From the NCBI RefSeq assembly GCF_002858935.1, contig NZ_PJRT01000005.1, positions 558,001 through 622,000 of the forward strand: a stretch of 64,000 nt of DNA, read 5' to 3'. Below, in pieces: positions 45,741 through 55,949 of the stretch. Position 1 is the stretch's first letter. The number at the start of each line of letters is the position of its first letter. A program made the position numbers and the translations under genes. This DNA is from Pantoea endophytica (GTDB lineage Bacteria > Pseudomonadota > Gammaproteobacteria > Enterobacterales > Enterobacteriaceae). The notes under the pieces are model-generated. The model was not told where the DNA came from. It saw only the letters and a program-made list of their open reading frames with translations, and did not search any database.

Positions 45741-48700
45741 ATGAAAAATAAACTTTCCACCGGGCCATTCATTAGCTGTAGTGCGCTTCCAGCAACGACA
45801 CGCAGTAGTTTTGAGTTTTTACATCACAGCGGTGTTTACCAGGCGAACCGGCCAGATGTTTTTTCCGAGCGGCAAATGGAAATATATGGCGAGCGTCTGG
45901 CAAAAACGCATCATCTTTCCGACGCCAAAAAAAGCTATAAATTATTGCAGCGGCTGACGGAAAACGAACAGGCGCTGATAAAAAGCGCAGAAATATTAAG
46001 TACCGGTGAGAAGCGTAATTTGACACCGGCTGGCGAATGGTTGCTGGATAATTTTTATATTATCGAAGAGCAAATTCGGATGGTGCGCCATCTGTTGCCC
46101 ACCAAATTTGGTCAGGGTTTACCTGCGCTGAAAGACCCCGCGCACTATTTGCGTATTCAGGCGATCGCGGATGAGATGATCAGCCACAGTGATGGCCGCT
46201 TAGAGTCAGCAGTGTTGGCGACCTTTATTCATGCTTATCAACGCGTGACGCCGCTGCTAATGGGTGAACTCTGGGCGCTTCCCGCCATGCTGCGCTTTGC
46301 GCTGCTCGATAACCTCGCACGTATTGCGCAAGGCGTTGCTGAGATTCATCAGGAGCGCAGCCAGGCCGAAGCGTGGATTAATGAGATCGTTCATCACTCC
46401 GCCAGGGACGCCACTCGCGTGATTCAGGTGATCGCCGATATGGCGCACAAAAACGCTCAGCTTTCCGGCGCGTTTGTCGCCGAACTGGCGCGCAAACTGA
46501 ATGGGCAGAATCACTCGCTGGCGCTAACGTGGGTGGAGCAACACCTGCTGAACACCGGGCGTAATACTGCGGATGTGATTGAACAATTCAACCGCCAGCT
46601 GGCACTGAGTCAGCTCTCGGTCAGCAACAGCATTGCCGGATTGCGCCAGCTTGGCGAAATCAACTGGCAGGATTTGGTGGAGTCGCTGAGCCTGGTCGAG
46701 CAGGTGTTGGCGCAGGATCCCGCCGGGATTTATCCCCAGATGCATTTTGACAGCCGCGATCAATATCGGCATGTGATTGAAGAGCTGGCTCGCCAGAGCG
46801 AATTCGACGAGCTAAACGTGGCCAATCAGGTTTTGGCGCTGAGCCGTCAGGCCGCATTGCCAGCGCGCCAACAGCATATCGGTTACTTCCTACTGGATAA
46901 AGGACGTGCGCAGCTTGAGCAACAGCTAAAGCCGCGCCGTTCCTGGCTGAATCAGGCGCGCCATCATCTCAGCCAAACGCCGCTGCTCTCCTGGCTGGGC
47001 AGCCTGACTTTATTGACCACCGCTTTCAGCGCCGAAGCGCTGTTTTTCACTCATCAATCCGCGATGTCGGTGGTGCTGTGGCTGTTACTGGTGCCGGCGG
47101 TGATCTTAATCAGCAGCCAGCTCGCCCTGCAGCTGCTCAGCGAAGTGACAACCCGCACCCGCCATCCGGTACCGCTTCCGCGACTTGATTACGAGCGGGC
47201 GGTACCGGATGGCGAACGCACGCTGGTGGTGATCCCCTGTTTAATCAGCAGCAAACATGGCACCGATGCGCTGTTGCGGTCGCTGGAAACCAGCTATCTC
47301 GGTAACGCGCTCGACAACATCAGCTTTATGCTGCTGGCCGATTTCACCGACAGCGCAGCCGAACACGATGACGATGATGCTGAAATCATCGGTTATGCGG
47401 TGCTGAAAATTCAGGCGCTCAACCGCCGATACAGCAGCAAGTCGCACAATGATGTGCTGTTTTCTCTGCTGCATCGCAACCGCGTGCACAACCCTTCGCA
47501 GGGCGTGTGGATGGGTTATGAGCGTAAGCGCGGCAAACTGCATGCGCTCAATCGCTGGCTGCAGGGCGAAGCGGAGATGTTTAACGTCATCGTCGGCGCC
47601 AGCCAGGCGCAAATGCGCACGGTGAAATACGTCATTACCCTCGATAGCGACACCATTCTGCCGCGAGAAACCGCGCACAAGCTGATTGGCATTATGGCGC
47701 ATCCGCTCAATGCGCCGGTGTTTGATGACAGCCTGAATCGCGTGGTGGAAGGTTATGCCATTCTGCAGCCCCGTCTGGCGGAGGAGATTCCGCCCTTCGG
47801 CCAGGGCCGCTACGCGCGTCTCTCCAGCAGCGTGCCGGGCAACGATGCGTATTCATCGATGTCTTCCGATATCTATCAGGATCTGTTTGGCGAAGGTTCG
47901 TTTGTCGGCAAAGGCATTTACGATGTGGCGGCCTTTACCCGCGCGACGCGTAATACCTGCCCGGAAAATCTGGTGCTCAGCCACGATCTGCTGGAAGGCT
48001 GTTATGCGCGTTCTGGCGTGGTCAGCAATGTGGTGCTGTACGAACACTACCCGGATAACTATCTCAGCGATGTCGCGCGGCGTTTCCGCTGGGTACGCGG
48101 TGACTGGCAGCTGCTAAACTGGCTGAAACTGCGCGTGCGTCTGGAGGATGGCGGCTATCAGGCCAATCCGCTCAGTGCACTGTCGCGCTGGAAATTGTTC
48201 GACAACCTGCGTCGCAGCCTGATTGCGCCCGCCTTGCTGCTGCTGATGTTTCTGGCATTTAGTTGGGTGGCGAATCCGCCGTTTTGGCTCGGCTGCATTG
48301 CGCTGTTCCTGCTGTTGCCCAGCGCCTTAGCGTTGAGCATGGAAGGCATGCGCAAAAGTAAGACGCGCGCCTGGCAGCATCATCTCTCTATCCTGTCTTT
48401 GGATGCGTTAATGCGCCTGAGCCGCGCGGGACTGACGCTGGCGACACTACCGCATGAAAGTTACTGGTCGCTGAAGGCGATTATCGTCACGCTGTGGCGA
48501 CTCAACGTGAGCGGGCAATTTCTCCATGAATGGAAAAGCGCCTCGGCGGGCAGTTCGTCGCCCACGCCGTCACTGCGCCATTTTTATCAGGCGATGTGGT
48601 TTAACCCAGCAGCTGGCGTTGCACTGTCACTTTTAACCGCGCTGGTTAATCCTGAATTGATTGCGCTGGCGTTGCCGATCTCGCTGCTGTGGCTAATCAC

Positions 48701-51700
48701 GCCGTGGCTGTTGTGGCAGTTGAGTAAACCGGCCCATTCGCGCCAGAAAAAGCTCTCCGCTGAGCAGCAACAGTTTTTGCGCCACACCGCGCGTCACACC
48801 TGGGCTTGGTTTGAAGATTTCGTCACCGCCGAACATAACCACTTGCCGCCGGATAACTTTCAGGAAGTGTTGCAGCCGGTGGTAGCGCATCGCACCTCGC
48901 CGACCAATATCGGCCTGTCGCTACTGGCCAATTTAACCGCATGGGATTTTGGCTACATTACGCAGAAACCGGTGATAGCCCGTTCGCTCGCCGCGCTGGA
49001 TAGCCTCGATCGCATGGAGCATTTTCGTGGACATCTCTACAACTGGTATGACACTTACACGTTGAAGCCATTAAATCCGCGCTACGTCTCCACCGTCGAT
49101 AGCGGCAATCTCGCCGCGCACCTCGCCACCCTGCAGGCCGGACTTGCGCAGTGGAAGCATCTGCCGGTGCTCACCTTACCAGTGATTATGGCCGGTCTGC
49201 ATGACACCTTGCTGCTGGCGAAAGCGCAGATGGGCACAGAGCGTAACGATCGCTGGGATGAGTTAACCGCGCAGTTTGCTGCGCTGCAACAGGCCGCGCC
49301 TGCTGCGATTGCCAACCATCTCTCGTCGCTGATCGCGCTGAGTGACATTCTGCTGGCGCAGATGACGCTGCCGCCGTTGCAGGTGAAATGGTTTGAACGG
49401 TTTATCCACCAGCTCAGCGATTTGCAGCAGGAGTGGACGCTGTTTTTCAGCTGGATCACATCGGGTGATGATCTGCCTGCCGCCTTGCCTTCTCTGCTGT
49501 GGCTGAGTGAGTTAGAGCGTCATCGCCCCGGCCTCCATTCTCAGCTCGCGGCGTCTGTGATGTGGGCCGCACGTGAACGCATGGCGACCTTGCTGGAGCT
49601 GGAAGGACGGCTGGAAGATCATGCAAAAATGGATTTCCGCTTTCTCTATGTTGATAAAACCGCGCTGCTCAGCGTGGGTTACAATCTCGACAGCGGCGCG
49701 CTCGATAAAGGCCATTACGATCTCTTCCCGTCCGAAGTGCGCCTGACGCACTACTACGCCATCTCTGCTAATCAGCTGCCGGTAAAAAGCTGGTTCGTGC
49801 TGGGCCGTTTGTTCACCCAACTGGATAACAAACCGGCGGTGATGTCGTGGAGCGGCTCGATGTTTGAGTACCTGATGCCGCATCTGGTGATGCCGGTTTA
49901 CCCGGATACGCTGCTGGAAAAAATGGCACTGTCGGCGGTGAAGCAGCAGATCGCGTCCGGTGATGCCGCGCAGATTCCGTGGGGCGTCTCCGAGTCGGCT
50001 TACGCCGCGTTCGATGACAGCCAAAACTATCAATACAAAGCCTTTGGTACGCCAGAGTTAGGGCTGAAGCGTGGCCTCAACGATGATCATGTGGTTGCGC
50101 CCTACGCCTCGCTGTTGGCGCTGATGGTGCTGCCGCATCAGGCCACCGACAACCTGATGCGATTGAAGAAAATGGGTGCCTGCGGCAAATACGGTTTCTA
50201 CGAGGCGCTCGATTTCACCGCGCAGCGCCTGGCGCGCGGCCAGCAATTTGTCGCGGTGAAAACCTACATGGCGCACCACCAGGGCATGGGTTTTCTGGCG
50301 ATTTCGCACCTGCTGCATGAAGCCCCGATGGTGGCGCGGTTTATGTCGAGTGCGCGCTTCCAGTCTTCCTACTTGCTGCTGCAGGAGCGCGTGCCGGATG
50401 ACATTGAGCTGTATACCCCGCGTCGGCAGTTCGTTGACACCAGCGAGATCAAACCGCGTTCAGATACGCCCGAACTGCGCGAGTTCAGCGGCTCGGCGGC
50501 GCATCTGCCGCAAATCCAGCTGCTGTCGAATGCCAATTATCATGTGATGGTGACGCAATCCGGCACCGGGTATAGCCAGTGGAAAGGATTGGCATTAACC
50601 CGCTGGCGCGCCGATGGCACCAGCAATCAGCACGGTATCTTCTGCTACATCCGCGATCGCCAATCCGGCGAGCTGATTAGCCCGACGTTCCAGCCCAGCG
50701 GTGATGCGCGCCCGCAGCACATTGCGCGCTTTATCGACGCCGGCGCGGAGTTTGAATCGCGCATGGAAACGCTCAGCACCCGCACTCAGGTGGTAGTGTC
50801 GCCAGAAGATGATGTGGAAATCCGCCGCATCGTCCTGACCAACCATTCACGCCAGCTGCGTGAAATAGACATCACCAGCTATGCGGAAGTGGTGCTGGCT
50901 TCTGCCGCCAGCGATATAGCGCATCCGGCGTTCAGCAACCTGTTTGTGCAAACCGAAATCGTCACTGAACTGGAAGCGATTTTGGCGCATCGCCGCCCGC
51001 GCGATGAGAAAACCGAGCCGCTGTGGATGTTCCACGCCCTGCTGATTCACGGCACCAGCGAGCGCGATACGCATTATGAAACTGACCGCGCACAGTTTAT
51101 TGGTCGCGGCAGAACCGCCGCCGATCCGCAGGCGATGGCAGCCGATGGCGTACTCAGCGGCAGCGCCGGTGCGGTGCTCGATCCGCTGATGTCGATTCGC
51201 CAGAAAATCGCCATCAAAGCGGGTAAATCCGTCACCCTCGATCTGGTGTATGGCGTCACCACGCAGCGTGATGCCTGCCTTGGCTTGATAGAGAAGTATC
51301 GCAACAATGTCTACGCCAATCGGGTATTTGAAATGGCGGCCTCGCACAGTCAGGTGGCGCTGCGCCAGCTGAATATCCTCGCTGAAGATGCCAGTTTGTA
51401 TAACCAGCTCGCCAGCGCGGTGATTTTTGCCAGCCCTGAAATGCGCGGCGACAGCCAGCGTCTGCAGCAGAATCGCCTGGGACAATCGTCGCTGTGGCGA
51501 CACTCGCTGTCTGGCGACTTACCGATCGTGCTGGTGCGCATCGAAAACGGTACCCAGCTCAGCCTGGTGAGCAATATGATCAAAGCGCATCAATACTGGC
51601 GCCAGAAAGGATTGACGGTAGATTTGGTGATCCTCAACGGCGAGCAAATCGGCTATCAGCAGCTGTTGCAAAATCAGCTGATCAAAATGATTTCATCAGG

Positions 51701-54338
51701 CGAGATGCAGATGCTGACCGATAAGCCTGGCGGCATCTTCCTGCGCCAAAGCGAGCACTTTGCGCCCGAAGATGTCACGCTGCTACTCAGCGTAGCTACC
51801 GTGGTGCTGGAAGGCTGCAACGGCAGTTTGGCCGACCAGCTGACGGTGCTGTTAAAACCGCAGCCGGTGGCGCCGCCTTGCCGCTTCCTGGCGCATAAAC
51901 AGGCCTTTCCTGCGCCCGCTCGCCTCGCTGAGCCGGAAAACATGCAGTTGTTTAATGGCACCGGCGGCTACAGCGCCGATGGCAGTGAATATCACATTTT
52001 GTTGTCCCCACATCAGCAGACGCCCGCGCCCTGGTGCAATGTGCTGGCAAATAAACAGTTTGGTAGCGTGATTTCAGAAAGTGGTCAGGCCTACACATGG
52101 TATGAAAATGCGCATGCATACCGCCTGACGCCGTGGCACAACGATCCGGTCAGCGATACGTCGGGCGAAGCCTTTTATTTGCGCGATGAGGAGAGCGGCG
52201 ATGTCTGGTCACCTATGCCGCTGCCGATGCGCGGCGCCGGAGATTATTTGACGCAGCACGGCATGGGTTACAGCCGCTTTATGCATCAGGAGCAAGGCAT
52301 TAGCAGCACGCTCACCACCTTCGTAGCTGGCGAGCAGGCGGCGAAAATCACCCTGATTCAGCTCAGTAATCTGTCTGGCAAAACCCGTCATTTGTCGATC
52401 ACCGGCTACGTCGAATGGGTGCTGGGTGAGCTGGTGAGCCAATCTGCCCGCCATGTACAAACTTCTTCGGCGATAGTGGCAGATGGCAGCGCCATTCTGG
52501 CGGTAAATCCTTATACCAGCAGCGGATCGATGCGCACCGCCTTCTTCGCCGCATCCGGCAATCAGATTGCTTTCAGCGGTAATCGCCTTGAGTGTCTGGG
52601 CCGCAATGGCTCGACACGTAAGCCCGCGATGATGCAAGCGCGAGGCTTGTCGGGTAACACCGGCGCGGGACTCGATCCCTGCGCCACTCTGCAAACGCTG
52701 ACCACCTTGATTGACGGCGATACGCGCACGCTGGTGTTCGTGTTAGGCGCGGCGGAAGATACCGCAGCGGCGTTGACGCTGATGCAGCAATTTCTTCCCA
52801 GCGAACAGGCGGAAGCCGAACTGGCGAAAGTGCAGCAGCAATGGCGCAATCTGTTAAACAAAGTCGAGGTGCAGACGCCCGATACAGCGGTGAATCTGCT
52901 GGCGAATAACTGGCTGCTGTACCAAACGCTGGCCAGCCGTTTGCTGGCGCGCAGCGGTTATTATCAGTCCGGTGGCGCGTTTGGCTTCCGCGATCAGTTG
53001 CAGGATACGTTGTCGCTCACCCACGCCGCGCCAAACTTACTGCGCGATCAGCTGGTGCTGTGCGCTTCCCGACAGTTCCTCGAGGGCGATGTGCAGCATT
53101 GGTGGCATCCGCCTGCCGGACGCGGCGTGCGCACCCGCTGCTCAGATGATTATCTCTGGCTGCCCTTTGCACTCTGCCACTACATCACCGCCACGGAGGA
53201 TCTTGCGCTGTTAGAACAGCCGATTAGCTATCTTGAAGCGCCACTGCTCACCGCCGAAGAAGAGTCAGTTTACAGCCTGCCGAACGTCAGTCAGCTGCAG
53301 GAAAACCTGTGGCAGCATGGCTTGCGTGCCATTCAGCATGGTCTGAGGTTTGGTGAGCATGGTTTGCCGCTGATGGGTTCCGGCGACTGGAATGACGGCA
53401 TGAGCGAAGTGGGTATTGCCGGTAAAGGTGAAAGCGTCTGGCTCGGCTTTTTCCTTTACAGCGTGCTCACGCGCTTTGCCGCGCTCTCCACCCGTATCGA
53501 TCAGCCGGAAGCCGCCAGCTTGTGCGAAAAACAGGCGGAGAAGCTGAAAACGGCGCTCAATCAGCTCGCCTGGGATGGTGAATGGTTCCTGCGTGGCTAC
53601 TTCGATAACGGTGAAACCCTGGGTTCGCAGCGCAACGCAGAATGTCGCATTGATGCCATCGCGCAGAGTTGGTCGGTGCTGTCTGCGGCTGGCGATCACG
53701 ACAAATGCGCCTCGGCAATGCAGGCGCTCGATCAGCAATTGGTGGATAGCGATAACGGCCTGATTAAACTGCTGACGCCGCCGTTCAATGGCGCAGGCCC
53801 CAATCCGGGATACATTCGCGGTTATCTGCCTGGCATCCGTGAAAACGGTGGGCAATACACGCACGGCGCGCTGTGGGCAATTATGGCGTTCGCCGAGATG
53901 GGCCAGGTCGAGCGCGCATGGGCGTTGCTGGCGCTGATCAATCCGATCAATCACAGCCTGGATTCGAATGCTGTTGCAACTTACAAAGTCGAACCTTATG
54001 TGATGGCGGCGGATGTCTACAGCGCCGATAACCATGAAGGTTGCGGCGGCTGGACGTGGTACACCGGATCGGCGGGCTGGACTTATCAGCTGATCATCGA
54101 AAGCCTGCTCGGCATCACGCGCCACTGCGATACATTGCGGCTGCGTCCGCGTCTGCCCAAAGCATGGCCGGGCGCGAAGGTGATTTATCACGAAGGGGCC
54201 GCGCGCTATGAGATTGAGATGCTGCGCACGCCTGGCGCTTATCAGCTGTGGCTGGATGATGTGCTGAGTGCCGATGATGCCATCACACTCAGCTGCGACG
54301 TCGGGAATCATCAGGTACGAATTCATCTCGCTGAGTAG
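45741..54338 (+). CDS. ndvB: Cyclic beta-1,2-glucan synthase (NdvB/Cgs type; GT84 and GH94 domains)
   Basis: A giant 2865-residue inner-membrane protein, close to the size of Brucella Cgs. The N-terminal domain has PAGEWLLDNFYIIEEQIR. Membrane segments lie near residues 415-467, 825-868 and 953-997. The glycosyltransferase core is between them, with DSDTILPRE (about 633) and RWVRGDWQLLNW (about 779). A glycoamylase-like part follows (about 1100-1560), then two beta-sandwich repeats and the GH94 phosphorylase domain with GSGDWNDGM (about 2546), which in Cgs sets chain length. The longest frame begins with TTG at 45693; the ATG at 45741 is chosen, but neither has a clear Shine-Dalgarno box. No ndvA exporter gene is adjacent. 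Product linkage is inferred from the family. Confidence 0.9.
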   Translation: MKNKLSTGPFISCSALPATTRSSFEFLHHSGVYQANRPDVFSERQMEIYGERLAKTHHLSDAKKSYKLLQRLTENEQALIKSAEILSTGEKRNLTPAGEWLLDNFYIIEEQIRMVRHLLPTKFGQGLPALKDPAHYLRIQAIADEMISHSDGRLESAVLATFIHAYQRVTPLLMGELWALPAMLRFALLDNLARIAQGVAEIHQERSQAEAWINEIVHHSARDATRVIQVIADMAHKNAQLSGAFVAELARKLNGQNHSLALTWVEQHLLNTGRNTADVIEQFNRQLALSQLSVSNSIAGLRQLGEINWQDLVESLSLVEQVLAQDPAGIYPQMHFDSRDQYRHVIEELARQSEFDELNVANQVLALSRQAALPARQQHIGYFLLDKGRAQLEQQLKPRRSWLNQARHHLSQTPLLSWLGSLTLLTTAFSAEALFFTHQSAMSVVLWLLLVPAVILISSQLALQLLSEVTTRTRHPVPLPRLDYERAVPDGERTLVVIPCLISSKHGTDALLRSLETSYLGNALDNISFMLLADFTDSAAEHDDDDAEIIGYAVLKIQALNRRYSSKSHNDVLFSLLHRNRVHNPSQGVWMGYERKRGKLHALNRWLQGEAEMFNVIVGASQAQMRTVKYVITLDSDTILPRETAHKLIGIMAHPLNAPVFDDSLNRVVEGYAILQPRLAEEIPPFGQGRYARLSSSVPGNDAYSSMSSDIYQDLFGEGSFVGKGIYDVAAFTRATRNTCPENLVLSHDLLEGCYARSGVVSNVVLYEHYPDNYLSDVARRFRWVRGDWQLLNWLKLRVRLEDGGYQANPLSALSRWKLFDNLRRSLIAPALLLLMFLAFSWVANPPFWLGCIALFLLLPSALALSMEGMRKSKTRAWQHHLSILSLDALMRLSRAGLTLATLPHESYWSLKAIIVTLWRLNVSGQFLHEWKSASAGSSSPTPSLRHFYQAMWFNPAAGVALSLLTALVNPELIALALPISLLWLITPWLLWQLSKPAHSRQKKLSAEQQQFLRHTARHTWAWFEDFVTAEHNHLPPDNFQEVLQPVVAHRTSPTNIGLSLLANLTAWDFGYITQKPVIARSLAALDSLDRMEHFRGHLYNWYDTYTLKPLNPRYVSTVDSGNLAAHLATLQAGLAQWKHLPVLTLPVIMAGLHDTLLLAKAQMGTERNDRWDELTAQFAALQQAAPAAIANHLSSLIALSDILLAQMTLPPLQVKWFERFIHQLSDLQQEWTLFFSWITSGDDLPAALPSLLWLSELERHRPGLHSQLAASVMWAARERMATLLELEGRLEDHAKMDFRFLYVDKTALLSVGYNLDSGALDKGHYDLFPSEVRLTHYYAISANQLPVKSWFVLGRLFTQLDNKPAVMSWSGSMFEYLMPHLVMPVYPDTLLEKMALSAVKQQIASGDAAQIPWGVSESAYAAFDDSQNYQYKAFGTPELGLKRGLNDDHVVAPYASLLALMVLPHQATDNLMRLKKMGACGKYGFYEALDFTAQRLARGQQFVAVKTYMAHHQGMGFLAISHLLHEAPMVARFMSSARFQSSYLLLQERVPDDIELYTPRRQFVDTSEIKPRSDTPELREFSGSAAHLPQIQLLSNANYHVMVTQSGTGYSQWKGLALTRWRADGTSNQHGIFCYIRDRQSGELISPTFQPSGDARPQHIARFIDAGAEFESRMETLSTRTQVVVSPEDDVEIRRIVLTNHSRQLREIDITSYAEVVLASAASDIAHPAFSNLFVQTEIVTELEAILAHRRPRDEKTEPLWMFHALLIHGTSERDTHYETDRAQFIGRGRTAADPQAMAADGVLSGSAGAVLDPLMSIRQKIAIKAGKSVTLDLVYGVTTQRDACLGLIEKYRNNVYANRVFEMAASHSQVALRQLNILAEDASLYNQLASAVIFASPEMRGDSQRLQQNRLGQSSLWRHSLSGDLPIVLVRIENGTQLSLVSNMIKAHQYWRQKGLTVDLVILNGEQIGYQQLLQNQLIKMISSGEMQMLTDKPGGIFLRQSEHFAPEDVTLLLSVATVVLEGCNGSLADQLTVLLKPQPVAPPCRFLAHKQAFPAPARLAEPENMQLFNGTGGYSADGSEYHILLSPHQQTPAPWCNVLANKQFGSVISESGQAYTWYENAHAYRLTPWHNDPVSDTSGEAFYLRDEESGDVWSPMPLPMRGAGDYLTQHGMGYSRFMHQEQGISSTLTTFVAGEQAAKITLIQLSNLSGKTRHLSITGYVEWVLGELVSQSARHVQTSSAIVADGSAILAVNPYTSSGSMRTAFFAASGNQIAFSGNRLECLGRNGSTRKPAMMQARGLSGNTGAGLDPCATLQTLTTLIDGDTRTLVFVLGAAEDTAAALTLMQQFLPSEQAEAELAKVQQQWRNLLNKVEVQTPDTAVNLLANNWLLYQTLASRLLARSGYYQSGGAFGFRDQLQDTLSLTHAAPNLLRDQLVLCASRQFLEGDVQHWWHPPAGRGVRTRCSDDYLWLPFALCHYITATEDLALLEQPISYLEAPLLTAEEESVYSLPNVSQLQENLWQHGLRAIQHGLRFGEHGLPLMGSGDWNDGMSEVGIAGKGESVWLGFFLYSVLTRFAALSTRIDQPEAASLCEKQAEKLKTALNQLAWDGEWFLRGYFDNGETLGSQRNAECRIDAIAQSWSVLSAAGDHDKCASAMQALDQQLVDSDNGLIKLLTPPFNGAGPNPGYIRGYLPGIRENGGQYTHGALWAIMAFAEMGQVERAWALLALINPINHSLDSNAVATYKVEPYVMAADVYSADNHEGCGGWTWYTGSAGWTYQLIIESLLGITRHCDTLRLRPRLPKAWPGAKVIYHEGAARYEIEMLRTPGAYQLWLDDVLSADDAITLSCDVGNHQVRIHLAE

Positions 54339-54444
54339 CAATCACTAAGGTCATTAGTTTTCACCATAGCCAGCAGTGGAAAATATCGCAGCGCCCTGCC
54401 AGCGGCTATTTTAGGGTTATTCTCCCCTACAAGGAGAATAATTC

Positions 54445-55815
54445 ATGAGCCTCTTATCACCCGGCAATCGCCGGGATTTTCTTTCCGCCGGCATGAAACT
54501 CACCGCCGCAGGCACCTTGCTCAGCGCGGGCATGAGCCGTAGCATTCAGGCGGTAGAAACCTGCCAACCGGCGCCTGCCAGCCGCGTTGATGCCACGCAC
54601 TTTTTGCTGCGCAATGTGCGCCTGGAAGAAGCCTTTATCCGCAAACAGGATGTCATCACCGCCACGCAAACCGGTTTTTATGATGTTGAGGTGAATGCTG
54701 GCAAGATTGCCGCCGTTCATCCTGCGGGCGTCAGCCTTAATCTGCCAACGTGGGACGCCGCAGGTTATCTGCTGCTGCCCGCCACGCGCGACATGCATAT
54801 CCATCTCGATAAAACCTTCTACGGCGAAAGCTGGCGCGCCCCGCTGCCGCGCCATAGCGTGATTGATATGATTCATCAGGAAGAGCAGATCCTGCCCGAA
54901 CTGCTGCCGACTTCTGAAATCCGTGCCGGGAAACTAATTGGCCTGCTGCAATCCAAAGGCAGCAGTTCTGCACGCAGCCATTGCAACATCGATCCGGTAA
55001 GCAAATTACACGGTCTGGAGCATCTGCAGCAGGCGATTGCCAGCCATCGCGATGATTTTCATGCCGACATTGTCGCCTTCCCACAGCACGGATTATTGCG
55101 TTCACAGGTTGAAGGCATGATGCGTGAAGCGATGAAGATGGGCGCGAACTATGTAGGTGGACTGGATCCAACCAACGTTGACGGCGCGATGGAAAAGTCA
55201 CTGGATACCCTGTTCAGCATCGCACTCGATTTCGCTGCACCGATCGATATTCACTTGCACGAAACCGAGCCGCACGGCGTGGCGGCGATCCGCTACATGC
55301 TAAAAACGGTGCGCGACAATCCGCAGCTGAACGGCAAAGTCACCCTCAGCCACGCCTTTGCCCTGGGGACGTTACAGGGTAACGAACTGACGACGATGAT
55401 TGAGGAGCTGAAAGAGCAGCAGTTTAGTATCGCCACCACCGTACCGATTGGTCGCGTAATCATGCCGCTGCCGCAATTGCGCGCCGCTGGCGTGCCGGTG
55501 TGGTCGGGCACCGACACCATCGCCGATCACTGGCAGCCCTTTGGCAGCGGCAGCATGCTGGAGAAAGCCAACGTCTATTCGCAGCTCTATCGTGGGCCGG
55601 ATGAGTATTCTCTGAGCCGCGCGTTAGGTATCGCCACCAACGAGGTGTTGCCGCTGAATAGCCACGGCGAACAGCAATGGCCGAAAGCGCAGGACCACGC
55701 CACCATGATGCTGGTTAACGCCAGTTGTTCTGCGGAAGCTGTTGCGCACATCGCGCCGGTGATGGCGACGTTCTTTAACGGCAAACAGACGTTTGGCAGC
55801 TTGAGAAAGGTGTAA
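54445..55815 (+). CDS. Tat-exported cytosine deaminase-like amidohydrolase
   Basis: A 456-residue amidohydrolase of the CodA/AtzC branch. Metal ligands are H118 and H120 (DMHIHLDKTFY), a His in DIHLHETEPHG, LSHAFALG and the Asp in SGTDTIADHW. The N-terminus has NRRDFLSAG (residues 8-16) followed by a hydrophobic stretch, a twin-arginine signal. CodA itself is cytosolic, so a periplasmic form is unusual. AAGGAG precedes the ATG. It is a single gene between ndvB and an SDR gene. Confidence 0.85.
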   Translation: MSLLSPGNRRDFLSAGMKLTAAGTLLSAGMSRSIQAVETCQPAPASRVDATHFLLRNVRLEEAFIRKQDVITATQTGFYDVEVNAGKIAAVHPAGVSLNLPTWDAAGYLLLPATRDMHIHLDKTFYGESWRAPLPRHSVIDMIHQEEQILPELLPTSEIRAGKLIGLLQSKGSSSARSHCNIDPVSKLHGLEHLQQAIASHRDDFHADIVAFPQHGLLRSQVEGMMREAMKMGANYVGGLDPTNVDGAMEKSLDTLFSIALDFAAPIDIHLHETEPHGVAAIRYMLKTVRDNPQLNGKVTLSHAFALGTLQGNELTTMIEELKEQQFSIATTVPIGRVIMPLPQLRAAGVPVWSGTDTIADHWQPFGSGSMLEKANVYSQLYRGPDEYSLSRALGIATNEVLPLNSHGEQQWPKAQDHATMMLVNASCSAEAVAHIAPVMATFFNGKQTFGSLRKV

Positions 55816-55825
55816 ATTTCGACCT

Positions 55826-55845
55826 GGTGCGCATCAATGCGCACC
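55826..55845. repeat. Palindrome GGTGCGCAT-CA-ATGCGCACC
   Basis: A perfect 9-base-arm palindrome directly after the amidohydrolase stop. The core GTGCGCAT-YA-ATGCGCAC is the same as in 8759-8776 and close to 33730-33757, suggesting one dispersed repeat family. Confidence 0.6.
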
Positions 55846-55949
55846 CTAAAAAAGCTGTATGGCGAAAGCCAGCAATTCATAGTCAATTTCGGCATTTGCC
55901 TGCGGCCATCCTTTTCCATAGCTTGAAATCATCAACAGGAGAGGAACCT

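Noticed and set aside
53265..54341. 358-codon minus-strand frame opposite the glucan synthase C-terminus
   Set aside because: It overlies the conserved GH94 domain and has no recognisable family or ribosome binding site.
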